A DNA stretch of 34,742 bases from an uncultured Clostridia bacterium (GTDB lineage Bacteria; Bacillota; Clostridia; Christensenellales; Aristaeellaceae). The notes beneath the pieces are model-generated. The model was not told where the DNA came from, searched no databases, and saw only the letters and a program-made list of their open reading frames with translations. A program made the translations under genes and the position numbers. Every line of letters starts with the position of its first letter. Position 1 is the stretch's first letter. Shown here one piece after another: positions 6,298-14,450 of this stretch. The DNA is taken from NCBI GenBank assembly GCA_934621485.1, contig CAKTUS010000022.1:1-34742 (forward strand), in the 5' to 3' direction.

Positions 6298-8046
6298 ATG
6301 GAACAGATGATTCCAGTCACCATTGATGGCGTGAAGGTTGAAGTGCCTGCCGGCTCGACGGTGCTTGAAGCGGCTCATAAAGCCGGCGTCAACATCCCCA
6401 CGCTTTGCTTTTTGAAGGATATCAACGAAACCGCCAACTGCCGTATTTGCGTGGTGGACAGCGGCGCCCGCACCCTGCAGGCCGCCTGTGTGCTGCCCGT
6501 GTTCCCCAATATGGTGGTGAAAACCAATACGCCCGCCGTGCGCGCCGCCCGCCGCATGAATCTGGAGCTGATTCTGAGTAACCACGACAAAAAGTGCCTG
6601 ACCTGCGAACGCAGCCAGAACTGTGAGCTGCAAAAGCTGTGCCTGGACCTGGGCGTGGATAGCAGCGACCGCTTTGCCGGCGCGCAGAACCACTATGATG
6701 TAGACGAACTGTCTCCCTCTATCGTGCGCAACAACAACAAGTGCGTGCTGTGCCGCCGCTGCGTGGGCGCTTGCGCCAATGTGCAGAAGATCGGCGTTAT
6801 TGGCCCCGTGCGCCGCGGCTTCAAAACCGCCATCTGCAGCCCCTGGGATAAGAAGCTGGCCGACATGGCCTGCATCAACTGCGGCCAGTGCATTACCGCC
6901 TGCCCCGTAGGCGCACTGACCGAAAAGGACGGCACCCGTCAGGTTTGGGACGCTCTGAGCGACCCCACCAAGCATGTGGTTGTGCAGCCCGCTCCCGCGG
7001 TGCGCGCCGCTCTGGGCGAGGAATTTGGCCTGCCCATGGGCACCAGCGTTACCGGCAAGATGGCCGCCGCGCTTCGCCGTCTGGGCTTTGCCAAGGTGTT
7101 TGATACGGACTTTGCCGCCGACCTGACCATCATGGAAGAAGCCAACGAACTGATTGACCGCGTGAACAACGGCGGCGTGCTGCCCATGATTACCAGCTGC
7201 TCTCCCGGCTGGATTAAGTTCTGCGAGCATTATTACCCCGAATTTATCCCCAACTTGAGCTCCTGCAAATCTCCCCATGAGATGGCGGGCGCCATGATCA
7301 AGACCTACTACGCCGAAAAGGCGGGCGTGGATCCCAAGAATATCGTGGTTGTGTCCGTTATGCCCTGCACCGCTAAGAAGTTTGAGGCGCAGCGTCCCGA
7401 GCTGGGCCATGACGGCATGGCGGATGTGGACGTGGTCATTACCACTCGCGAACTGGCCCGCATGATCAAGGAAGCGGGTATCGACTTCAACGCCCTGCCC
7501 GACGAAGATTTTGACAGCCTGATGGGCGAAAGCACCGGCGCTGCCGTTATCTTCGGCGTGACCGGCGGCGTTATGGAAGCCGCTTTGCGCACCGCTTACG
7601 AGGTTATTACCGGCAAGACGCTGGAAAAGCTGAACTTTACTGAAGTGCGCGGCATGGAAGGCATTAAGGAAGCCACCGTGAAGATTGGCGACTTGGATGT
7701 GAATGTGGCCGTAGCCAGTTCCACCGGCAAAGCTGCCGAACTGCTGGACAGCATCAAAAACGGTGAAAAGACCTATCATTTCATTGAAATCATGGGTTGT
7801 CCCGGCGGCTGCGTCAATGGCGGCGGCCAGCCCATCGTATCTGCTCAGGTTCGTAACTGGAGCGACATCCGCGTGGAGCGCGCCAAGGCCCTCTATTCCG
7901 AGGACGAGGCCAAGACCCTGCGCAAGAGCCACGAGAACCCCGAAATCAAGCAGATTTATGCTGATTTCCTGGGCAAGCCCAACAGTCACAAAGCCCATGA
8001 ACTGCTGCATACCACCTATCAGAAGCGGCCTTTGTACAATGACTAA
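6298..8046 (+). CDS. hydA: [FeFe] hydrogenase catalytic subunit (HydA, NADH-linked group A type)
   Basis: 582 residues; catalyses reversible H2 formation at the H-cluster in the cytoplasm. Domains in order: plant-type [2Fe-2S] (C37, C48, C51, C64); His-ligated [4Fe-4S] (H96, C100, C103, C109); two ferredoxin [4Fe-4S] clusters (C149/C152/C155/C159 and C192/C195/C198/C202); then the H-cluster domain with all three signatures, TSCSPGW (about 298), MPCTAKKFE (about 355) and GCPGGCVNGGGQP (about 499), and a C-terminal small-subunit-like region. The partner genes with NuoE- and NuoF-like products place it with the NAD(P)-linked, often electron-bifurcating enzymes. The maturation genes hydE, hydF and hydG are not in the window. 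The ribosome binding site GAGGAGG lies just upstream, and a double terminator closes the operon. Confidence 0.97.
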   Translation: MEQMIPVTIDGVKVEVPAGSTVLEAAHKAGVNIPTLCFLKDINETANCRICVVDSGARTLQAACVLPVFPNMVVKTNTPAVRAARRMNLELILSNHDKKCLTCERSQNCELQKLCLDLGVDSSDRFAGAQNHYDVDELSPSIVRNNNKCVLCRRCVGACANVQKIGVIGPVRRGFKTAICSPWDKKLADMACINCGQCITACPVGALTEKDGTRQVWDALSDPTKHVVVQPAPAVRAALGEEFGLPMGTSVTGKMAAALRRLGFAKVFDTDFAADLTIMEEANELIDRVNNGGVLPMITSCSPGWIKFCEHYYPEFIPNLSSCKSPHEMAGAMIKTYYAEKAGVDPKNIVVVSVMPCTAKKFEAQRPELGHDGMADVDVVITTRELARMIKEAGIDFNALPDEDFDSLMGESTGAAVIFGVTGGVMEAALRTAYEVITGKTLEKLNFTEVRGMEGIKEATVKIGDLDVNVAVASSTGKAAELLDSIKNGEKTYHFIEIMGCPGGCVNGGGQPIVSAQVRNWSDIRVERAKALYSEDEAKTLRKSHENPEIKQIYADFLGKPNSHKAHELLHTTYQKRPLYND

Positions 8047-8053
8047 CGCTTCT

Positions 8054-8117
8054 CTCTGGAGCGGGACTTCGATCCCCGCTCCAGAGCTCCAAGCTCGCCC
8101 TTGCGGCGAGCTTTTTT
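8054..8117 (+). terminator. Tandem hairpin terminator of the hydrogenase operon
   Basis: The first hairpin has a perfect 12-bp stem (8054-8065 / 8075-8086). The second has a perfect 9-bp stem (8091-8099 / 8105-8113) running into six T residues (8112-8117). The second is a classical intrinsic terminator; the first may help it or protect the 3' end of the mRNA. Confidence 0.93.
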
Positions 8118-8361
8118 AATGGGAAATGTATCTTGCCTGGTAGGCGCCCTCCGTTTTCTTTCTGTGTTGTAATAGTTCATGTGAGAAATATAGCATGCGC
8201 TGAAACGAAGCGCGAGTATCTGCACAACGGTTAACTCGTTGGCAGCATCCCTTCCTTGGATTGACAGGGATTTGCCCATGCGCTAAAATAACAAGGGATG
8301 TGTATCAAGCGTTGCAAAACCGGGAAACGCTGCCTTGCGTAGTTGGAAAAGGAGAAACGGT
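8118..8361 (+). other. Intergenic region before the TetR gene
   Basis: It contains the promoter at 8261-8289 and a short inverted repeat, AGCGTT...AACGCT, just downstream of it that could be an operator. Nothing else is recognisable. Confidence 0.5.
8261..8289 (+). promoter_or_regulatory. Sigma-A promoter for the TetR-GNAT unit
   Basis: Consensus TTGACA (8261-8266), a 17-bp spacer and TAAAAT (8284-8289). It is the best-scoring promoter by eye in this part of the window, 73 nt before the TetR start. Confidence 0.85.
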
Positions 8362-9309
8362 ATGCCGCCTAAGGTAAAGTTTACTCAAGAAGAAATCGTA
8401 AACGCGGCGTTGCGGGTGGCCAGGCGCAAAGGGGCGAACGCAGTCACCACTCGGGATATCGCCGCGGAGCTCGGCGTATCCACCCGGCCTATTTTTACCT
8501 ATTTTCATACCATGGAAGAAGTGCGCCGGGAAATGGTCGCGGCCGCGGAAGCATTGTATCAGCGCTATATGGAGGAAGGACTAAGGCAACCCATTCCTTT
8601 TTTGGGCGTCGGGATGCAGTATATTCGTTTTGCCCGGGAGGAACCGGAACTGTACAGGCTGCTGTTTTTATCGCCGGCTCCGGAACAGGGGCATGGAGCC
8701 ATGGATGCACTTCAACTGTCCCAAGACCTGGTGCGGGAATCATTGCAAAAGGTGTACCGGGTGGACGCCTATACGGCGGATTGTTATTTCCGCGATATGT
8801 GGCTGGTAGTGCACGGACTGGCCGCCTTGATTGTGACCGGCGGCTGCGTCTATTCGGATGAAGAAATCCGCCGGATGCTCACTGAGGTTAGCGTGGGACT
8901 GTGCAAAGCCTGCAAGGAGATATCGGGATTCTTTGAAGGCAGCTTTGATAGGAACGCCGTGTTTGAAAACCTGGTAGAAAAACATATCAAAAAAACGGGG
9001 AAAACCATGAGCAAATATGAGCCTTTGTGGCGTTTTGTACAGAATACTAAGGAAAACCGACTGCTGCTCACCTTTGACCAACTGGCGCAGGCAGGCGGTA
9101 TCCCCCTGGATCATTCCTTTTTAACGTACAACAAAGAACTGGAAGCCTATGGCTGGCGGATTTCCAAGATTTCGCTCAAAGCGCAAACCGTACTTTTTCT
9201 CAAAATGGAGGATACAGGCCATGATGGAACTGATGCTGGTAGCCCCAACAGAACGGTATGCCCGGCAGGTGATGGATTATCGCCGGGAAATGCTGCAAAA
9301 CGGCGATAG
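8362..9309 (+). CDS. TetR/AcrR-family regulator with extra C-terminal domain; likely frame-disturbed 3' end
   Basis: 315 residues from the ATG at 8362, chosen because AAAAGGAG lies at 8347-8354; an upstream TTG at 8335 is in frame but has no site. The N-terminal ~55 residues form a TetR helix-turn-helix (TTRDIAAELGVSTRPIFTYF, about 29-48). Residues 60-200 are the helical ligand/dimer part. From about 215 to 281 a second small domain follows (MSKYEPLWRFV ... SLKAQTVLFLK) that I recall as a stand-alone ~70-residue Firmicutes protein of unknown role; Met216 could even be an internal start. The last ~30 residues are read from DNA that also encodes the start of the next gene in another frame, and look like spurious translation. 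The ligand and target are unknown; autoregulation of the promoter just upstream is plausible. Confidence 0.8.
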   Translation: MPPKVKFTQEEIVNAALRVARRKGANAVTTRDIAAELGVSTRPIFTYFHTMEEVRREMVAAAEALYQRYMEEGLRQPIPFLGVGMQYIRFAREEPELYRLLFLSPAPEQGHGAMDALQLSQDLVRESLQKVYRVDAYTADCYFRDMWLVVHGLAALIVTGGCVYSDEEIRRMLTEVSVGLCKACKEISGFFEGSFDRNAVFENLVEKHIKKTGKTMSKYEPLWRFVQNTKENRLLLTFDQLAQAGGIPLDHSFLTYNKELEAYGWRISKISLKAQTVLFLKMEDTGHDGTDAGSPNRTVCPAGDGLSPGNAAKRR

Positions 9310-10063
9310 TCTGGATGGCTGTGCCGGTTTGGAGGATGTGGACAGCTTTAGCCAGTGGATTCAGTTTGAAACGCGCCTCCGGGCAAAATATCAGGAGGGC
9401 TATGTGCCGTCCCAGGTATTTTTGGCCGTGCGGCGCGGGGATGACCGGCTGGTGGGCATGATTGATTTTCGTTATCAGCTGTCGGAGTATTTGCTGTATT
9501 ACGGCGGAAATATCGGGTACAGCGTGCGTCCCGATGAGCGGCGTAAGGGGTATGCAACGCAAATGCTGAAAATGCTGCTGCCGTTGTGCCAAAAAGCGGG
9601 GGCTCGGCGCGTACTGGTAGTTTGCGACCGGGGAAACGAAGCTTCGAGAAAAACCATTTTGGCCAACGGCGGAGTGTTGGAAAACGAAGGCCCTGCCGCG
9701 CCGGGTTCAAGCGACGTTATTCAGCGGTACTGGATTGCTTTGCCACAACCTGAGACGTTTTCTTCCTGCAGGGAGTTGCAGCCTTTTTTGAATGAAAAAG
9801 GACAACTGACTCATTTGCCTGCGAAACGAAAAAAACAGTTGGCCGCGCTGTATTACTTATCCTCCAAATTTGCGGAAGGGCAGGATTACACGGAAGCACA
9901 GGTAAACGACCTGCTGGACTGCTGGACCACCTTTCATGACCCGGCCACCCTGCGCCGTGAAATGTATAATCGCTATTTTCTAAACCGAACCAATGACGGA
10001 AAGCACTATTGGAAGGCGGAAAGCCTGCCGGCGCTGGAGACGTTGCTCAACGAAAACAGCTGA
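9221..10063 (+). CDS. GNAT N-acetyltransferase fused to DUF2087 domain
   Basis: 280 residues from the ATG at 9221, which has GGAGG at 9207-9211. Residues ~1-175 are a GNAT fold with the acetyl-CoA-binding motif A segment IGYSVRPDERRKGYATQML (about 98-116; the RRKGYA loop binds the pyrophosphate) and a following VLVVCDRGNEASRKTI strand-helix. Residues ~193-265 match the DUF2087 pattern (LPAKRKKQLAALYYLSSKF, YTEAQVNDLL, LRREMYNRYFLNRTNDGKHYW), a small domain that I recall elsewhere on its own or fused to regulators. The substrate is unknown. The gene overlaps the TetR frame by 89 nt and is probably co-transcribed with it. No terminator is evident after the stop. Confidence 0.85.
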   Translation: MMELMLVAPTERYARQVMDYRREMLQNGDSLDGCAGLEDVDSFSQWIQFETRLRAKYQEGYVPSQVFLAVRRGDDRLVGMIDFRYQLSEYLLYYGGNIGYSVRPDERRKGYATQMLKMLLPLCQKAGARRVLVVCDRGNEASRKTILANGGVLENEGPAAPGSSDVIQRYWIALPQPETFSSCRELQPFLNEKGQLTHLPAKRKKQLAALYYLSSKFAEGQDYTEAQVNDLLDCWTTFHDPATLRREMYNRYFLNRTNDGKHYWKAESLPALETLLNENS

Positions 10064-10762
10064 GAAAAGGAAAGAAAAACGGTTTCAGCCAAAACAAATG
10101 GAATGGAAAAGCCGCAGTTGGCGAAAAAAGGGATATAGGCAGGCCGCAGGCTGCCGAGGCCGGCGGCGTATCCGTTGGTTTTAGCAGTCTTACGCGGCAA
10201 GGTTCAGGGCGCCGAAAAAGCCCTTTCTTGAGAAAAAGCGCCGTGAGAGCCGCCTACGCCGGTTTGCGGGAAACGCATCGTGGCGCAAGGCTTGAGAACG
10301 CTGCTCCGCGGTCTCCGGCGGGGGTTTTAGAAAGGCTGCCTTGTTGCGCCTGACGGCTGCTCGTGGGAAATAACCGCTGCATCCACCGGACGCATGCTCC
10401 TTTTCACTGCCTGCAGTGAGCGCTGCCGTTATGGACCGTTAGTCCCGCAGGCGCGGCGTGAAGCGATGGCGCGCCGGAGCGGCCGCGCTGTCTTCTGTTC
10501 CTCTGCGTTTTCAACGCGCTGGGCTTTTCACGGCAAGGTTTTTTCCCTTCTCGGCTGCCAAGCCGCCTGACGAGTCGGCAAAGAGCGCTTTTCGGCAGAA
10601 AAAGCGGCCGGCGAGCTTTTATAACGGCCTGTGGATGCGTCTGAAATGGCGCATCCCGTTTATTTTTGACGGGAAGGGAAAGAAAATCCTTTGGAGCGCT
10701 TGCAACCCTTTGCCTGCCATGCTATCATAACAATGTATGTCTCAATCTCCAAAGGAGGAAGT
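10064..10762 (+). other. ~700-nt region without a credible gene
   Basis: The open frames here are Arg/Ala/Pro-rich, lack ribosome binding sites and match nothing. Visible structure: a hairpin CACTGC-CT-GCAGTG near 10407-10420; GGATGCG/CGCATCC arms (10633-10639 / 10650-10656) overlapping CCCGT/ACGGG arms (10655-10659 / 10669-10673); and a stretch around 10585-10625 that resembles, loosely, a segment of the intergenic repeats at 16452-16503 and 32915-32966. It ends with a good promoter at 10700-10728. It could be decayed coding DNA or a degenerate repeat copy; no known RNA family is recognised. Confidence 0.5.
10700..10728 (+). promoter_or_regulatory. Sigma-A promoter for the radical-SAM / RNase E/G / miaB operon
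   Basis: TTGCAA (10700-10705), a 17-bp spacer and TATCAT (10723-10728), 35 nt before the ATG at 10763, whose ribosome binding site is AAAGGAGGAA (10751-10760). Confidence 0.75.
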
Positions 10763-12607
10763 ATGCAGTACGATTTGGATGCGCTGCTGGCCCGCGTGGA
10801 AAAGCCTGCGCGATATACGGGCAGCGAAATGAACGCTGAAGTCAAAAGCCTGAAGGATGCGGACGTTTCCTTTGCTTTTTGTTTTCCCGATACATATGAA
10901 GTGGCCATGAGCCACCTGGGCATGAAGATTCTCTACGGCATTTTGAACGATTTGCCCTATGCGGTATGCGAACGGGTTTGTATGCCCTGGGTGGACATGC
11001 TGGAGGAAATGAAGGCGCATAACGTGCCTCTTTTGTCGCTGGAAAGCCACACGCCTCTTTGTCAGTTTGATTTGGTGGGCTTTACCCTGCAATACGAGAT
11101 GAGCTACACCAATATTCTGGAAATGCTGCATTTGGGCGGCATACCGGTTTTAAGCGAGGAACGCAGGGATAGCGACCCCTTTGTGGTGGCGGGCGGCCCC
11201 TGCGCCTTTAACCCGGAACCGCTGTGTCTGTTTATCGACGCTTTTTTGATTGGCGATGGCGAACAGTCCATCATTGACGTGACCAACGCCGTAAAAGAAG
11301 GCCGGAAGGCCGGCCTGTCGCGTCAGGCCATTCTGCGCAAGCTGGCAGGCTTGCCCAGCGTCTATGTGCCCAGCCTGTACCGGGATACGTACAACGATGA
11401 CGGCACGCTGCAAAGCCTGAAGCCCATTGACTCGGCGGCTCCTCAGCGTGTGCGGCGCTATTTCATCACCGATTTTGAACACGCCTATATCCCCACACAT
11501 CCGCCTGTGCCCTATACCCAGGTGGTGTTTGACCGCATTATGCTGGAGATTATGCGAGGCTGTACCCGCGGATGCCGCTTTTGTCAGGCGGGCATGCTCT
11601 ATCGTCCTGTGCGGGAACGCAGTGTGGAAACGCTGGTACAGGCAGCCAAGGATTCTGTGGATTGCACCGGTTACGAGGAGATTTCCCTGTCCTCCCTTTC
11701 TTCCAGCGATTATTCCCACATTGAGGAACTGGCCAACCGGCTGACGGAAGAATTGAAAGACAAGCGGGTTTCCCTGTCCTTGCCCAGCCTGCGGGTGGAT
11801 AAATTCGTGCAGGACACCCTGACGCATACCCAAAAGGTGAAAAAAAGCAGCCTGACTTTTGCGCCGGAAGCAGGAACCCAGCGTCTGAGAGATGTGATTA
11901 ATAAAAACGTGACCGAAGAAGATTTGGTCAATACCCTGACCAACGCCTTCTCCAATGGCTGGAACGCCGTAAAGCTGTATTTTATGACCGGACTCCCGAC
12001 GGAAACCGACGAGGATCTGCTGGGCATCGCCCAAACCGCCAAAGCGGCTGCCGGGGCATATTACGGCGTGCCTAAGGAAAAGCGGGTGAAGGGGCTACGC
12101 ATTACGTGCAGCGCCTCGGTATTTGTGCCTAAGCCGTTCACGCCTTTCCAGTGGTGCGCGCAGGACAGGCCCGACGAAGTGAAACGCAAACAGTTTTTGG
12201 TGAAGGAAGCGTTTCGCCCCATCCATTCCGCCGCCTTCCACTATCATGACTCCGGCGTGAGCCAGATGGAAGCCTGCTTTGCCGTGGGCGACCGGCGGCT
12301 GGCCCGGGTGCTGTACCGCGCCTGGCAGCTTGGCTGCCGCCTTGACGGCTGGAACGACCAGTTCCGCTATGACCTGTGGCTGCAAGCCTTTGAGGATTGC
12401 GGCCTTACCGTGGATTTTTATGCGCATCGCCAGCGCGGCTTGGAGGAAACGCTGCCCTGGGACCATATCGACAGCGGTATCAGCAAGGAGTTTCTTAAGA
12501 GAGAATGGAAAAAGGCCCTTAGCGCGCAAACCACCCGGGATTGCCGGCAGGGCTGCAACGGCTGCGGCCTGCAAAAGCTGAAAGGGGTGTGCAGCGCATG
12601 CGAATGA
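10763..12607 (+). CDS. TIGR03960-family radical SAM protein with B12-binding-like N-terminal region
   Basis: 614 residues from ATG 10763. The N-terminal third resembles a cobalamin-binding-type domain as in other members. The radical SAM domain carries the [4Fe-4S]/SAM motif C267-x3-C271-x2-C274 (GCTRGCRFCQAG). The C-terminus ends in a cysteine-rich stretch (CRQGCNGCG ... CSACE). The family sits next to TIGR03936 and RNase E/G genes in many Firmicutes and other bacteria; its substrate is not established, though an RNA or ribosome modification has been suggested by context. It overlaps the following gene by 10 nt, so the two are probably translationally coupled. An upstream in-frame TTG at 10691 lies before the promoter and is rejected as the start. 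Confidence 0.92.
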   Translation: MQYDLDALLARVEKPARYTGSEMNAEVKSLKDADVSFAFCFPDTYEVAMSHLGMKILYGILNDLPYAVCERVCMPWVDMLEEMKAHNVPLLSLESHTPLCQFDLVGFTLQYEMSYTNILEMLHLGGIPVLSEERRDSDPFVVAGGPCAFNPEPLCLFIDAFLIGDGEQSIIDVTNAVKEGRKAGLSRQAILRKLAGLPSVYVPSLYRDTYNDDGTLQSLKPIDSAAPQRVRRYFITDFEHAYIPTHPPVPYTQVVFDRIMLEIMRGCTRGCRFCQAGMLYRPVRERSVETLVQAAKDSVDCTGYEEISLSSLSSSDYSHIEELANRLTEELKDKRVSLSLPSLRVDKFVQDTLTHTQKVKKSSLTFAPEAGTQRLRDVINKNVTEEDLVNTLTNAFSNGWNAVKLYFMTGLPTETDEDLLGIAQTAKAAAGAYYGVPKEKRVKGLRITCSASVFVPKPFTPFQWCAQDRPDEVKRKQFLVKEAFRPIHSAAFHYHDSGVSQMEACFAVGDRRLARVLYRAWQLGCRLDGWNDQFRYDLWLQAFEDCGLTVDFYAHRQRGLEETLPWDHIDSGISKEFLKREWKKALSAQTTRDCRQGCNGCGLQKLKGVCSACE

Positions 12608-13284
12608 TGGTGGTGTTTGAAAAAGGACCGTCCCTGCGCTACATCGGCCACCTGGACCTGATGCGCGCCATGCAGCGCGCTTTGCGCCGCAGCTGTTTGC
12701 CTGTGAAGTACTCCAATGGCTTTAATCCGCACATTCGCCTCAGCTTTGCCGCGCCCCTGAGCGTGGGTGTGGTGGGTCTGCGTGAAATGATGGAGGTGCC
12801 CGTGGAAGACGGCGTTACCGAAGCCGAGTTTGTGCGGCGCATGAATCAGGCGCTGCCCAACTGCCTGCAAATTCGGGAATGTCGCCGGGTAGAAGATACC
12901 TTTCCCGCGCTGATGGCGTTGATGGCGGGGTCTGATTACCGAATTGCCTTTCCCAAAACGCCGGAGAGTGAAAAAGCCGTGCGAGCCTTCGAACGGTTTA
13001 TGGCGCTGGACGGCTATGTGGCAAACCGGCGCACCAAGAGCGGCGATAATCCCTGTGATATTCGTCCCTTCGTGCTTTCGGGCAGCTGCACGGAAAGCGA
13101 AGAAGGTTACCAGATTACCTTGCGCACCGTGACGACCCGGGCCGGGGCGCTCAAGCCCGCGCTGTGGCTTAAGTGCCTGTGCGAATTTGCCGGCTGCTGT
13201 GAGTTTCCTCACATCATTTATCGCACAGCCGTGCTGGCCAGGGATGGTCAGGGCCGGCTTGTGCCTATGGAGACCGTGGAATGA
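12598..13284 (+). CDS. TIGR03936-family radical-SAM-associated protein (DUF2344)
   Basis: 228 residues, beginning MRMMVVFEKGPSLRYIGHLDLMRAM, which is the family's hallmark N-terminus (a Y-x-GHLD pattern and a KYSNGFNPH segment near 39-47). The start at 12598 overlaps the upstream gene by 10 nt and has AAAGGGG at 12581-12587. In many genomes this domain is either fused to, or encoded directly after, the TIGR03960 radical SAM enzyme, so the two probably act together. Its activity is unknown. The stop overlaps the start of the RNase E/G gene (ATGA at 13281), a second tight coupling. Confidence 0.9.
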   Translation: MRMMVVFEKGPSLRYIGHLDLMRAMQRALRRSCLPVKYSNGFNPHIRLSFAAPLSVGVVGLREMMEVPVEDGVTEAEFVRRMNQALPNCLQIRECRRVEDTFPALMALMAGSDYRIAFPKTPESEKAVRAFERFMALDGYVANRRTKSGDNPCDIRPFVLSGSCTESEEGYQITLRTVTTRAGALKPALWLKCLCEFAGCCEFPHIIYRTAVLARDGQGRLVPMETVE

Positions 13285-14432
13285 CCGCGCCTTTTACGTT
13301 GCTGTGCCGCCTGGATGGCCGCACGGCGCTGCTCAGCGGCAATCGGCTGCTGGAATACTATCCATCGGAACCTGATGCTGCGACAATGGTAGGGGCTGTG
13401 CTGCTGGGCCGGGTGGAACGGGTACTGCCTGATGTGAAGGCGGCCTTTGTCAAAATCGGCCAGCCCAAAAACGGGTTTTTGCCGCTGAAGGAGGCGGACA
13501 GTTTTCACCAGGCCCAGCCTGACAGGCCGTTGATGAGCGGGCAGGAGATTCTGGTTCAGGTGAAAAAGGAGCCCAAGGGTGAAAAAGGCGCGTTTCTCAC
13601 CCGGGATATCGCGCTCCCCGGCCAATACGTGCTGCTGATGCCGCGAAACCGTTTTGTGGGCGTCAGTAAGCGGGTGGAGGATTCCAGGGCGCAAGCCCGA
13701 GCCCGCCAGTTGGGCCGGGAACTGACCCAAAACCGTTTTGGCGTCATTGTGCGGCATGCGGCGCTGGACGCCCGCCCCGGCGATGTGCGCGAGGAAACGG
13801 AAACGCTTTGGAGCGAATGGCAGCGTCTGGAGGAAAGCAGCCGGTGTCGGAAGGCCCCCTGTGTGCTGCGTCGGGATGTTTCCGCCGTACAGATGCTTCA
13901 GCGTGATTATGCCGCCAGACATGAGCTTTTCATTCAGCAGGAAGCGGAAATGGGCTCGCAGTCCATGGAAACGGCTTGGAAAACGGCGAACATTGAAACC
14001 CAGCTTCGGCAAGCCGTGCAGCGGCGGGTAGACCTGCCGGAAGGCGGCAGCCTGGTGATTGACGAGCGCGAAGCGCTGACCACCATCGATGTGAACAGCG
14101 GCCGGGTGGTGCTGGCGGAAAAAGGCGCAAGCCTGCCTCTTCAGGAAAACCTGGCGGCCGTTGTGGAAATTGCCCGTCAAATTCGTCTGCGCAACCTGAG
14201 CGGCATGGTGCTGGTGGACTTTATCGACATGGAAACGGACGCTCAACGCCGCTTGGTGCAGGAAGCCCTGGCGCAGGCGCTGAGCGACGACCGGGTAAAG
14301 ACCGTGTTGCACGGTTTTACCAGCTTGGGGCTGATGGAAATCACCCGCAAACGCACGCGGGAAAGCTTGCGGGAACTGCTCACGCAGCCCTGCGGCGCCT
14401 GCTGCGAGACCGGCCGCGTTTGGCGCGGCTAA
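13281..14432 (+). CDS. rng: Ribonuclease E/G family protein
   Basis: 383 residues; an endoribonuclease of RNA processing and decay in the cytoplasm. Seen: an N-terminal S1-like segment (GAVLLGRVERVLPDVKAAFVKIG, about 38-60); the two metal-binding aspartates in TIDVNSG (D270) and VDFIDM (D313), spaced 43 residues exactly as D303 and D346 in E. coli RNase E; and a C-terminal CGAC zinc-link motif (C371, C374). It is shorter than E. coli RNase G because it lacks most of the region after the zinc link, which is usual for Firmicutes members. It starts on the ATGA overlap with the preceding gene. In many genomes rplU and rpmA follow; here miaB follows instead, 18 nt downstream. Confidence 0.93.
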   Translation: MTAPFTLLCRLDGRTALLSGNRLLEYYPSEPDAATMVGAVLLGRVERVLPDVKAAFVKIGQPKNGFLPLKEADSFHQAQPDRPLMSGQEILVQVKKEPKGEKGAFLTRDIALPGQYVLLMPRNRFVGVSKRVEDSRAQARARQLGRELTQNRFGVIVRHAALDARPGDVREETETLWSEWQRLEESSRCRKAPCVLRRDVSAVQMLQRDYAARHELFIQQEAEMGSQSMETAWKTANIETQLRQAVQRRVDLPEGGSLVIDEREALTTIDVNSGRVVLAEKGASLPLQENLAAVVEIARQIRLRNLSGMVLVDFIDMETDAQRRLVQEALAQALSDDRVKTVLHGFTSLGLMEITRKRTRESLRELLTQPCGACCETGRVWRG

Positions 14433-14450
14433 GGAAAGGAACGAAAACCC

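Noticed and set aside
10458..10730. A 90-codon plus-strand frame in the 700-nt gap.
   Set aside because: Arg/Lys-rich, no ribosome binding site, runs through the promoter of the next gene and resembles nothing known.
10734..10742. A half-site TGTATGTCT just downstream of the promoter at 10700-10728, identical to one arm of the hydrogenase-operon palindrome.
   Set aside because: There is no second arm, and a 9-mer is expected to recur by chance at appreciable frequency in a window of this size.
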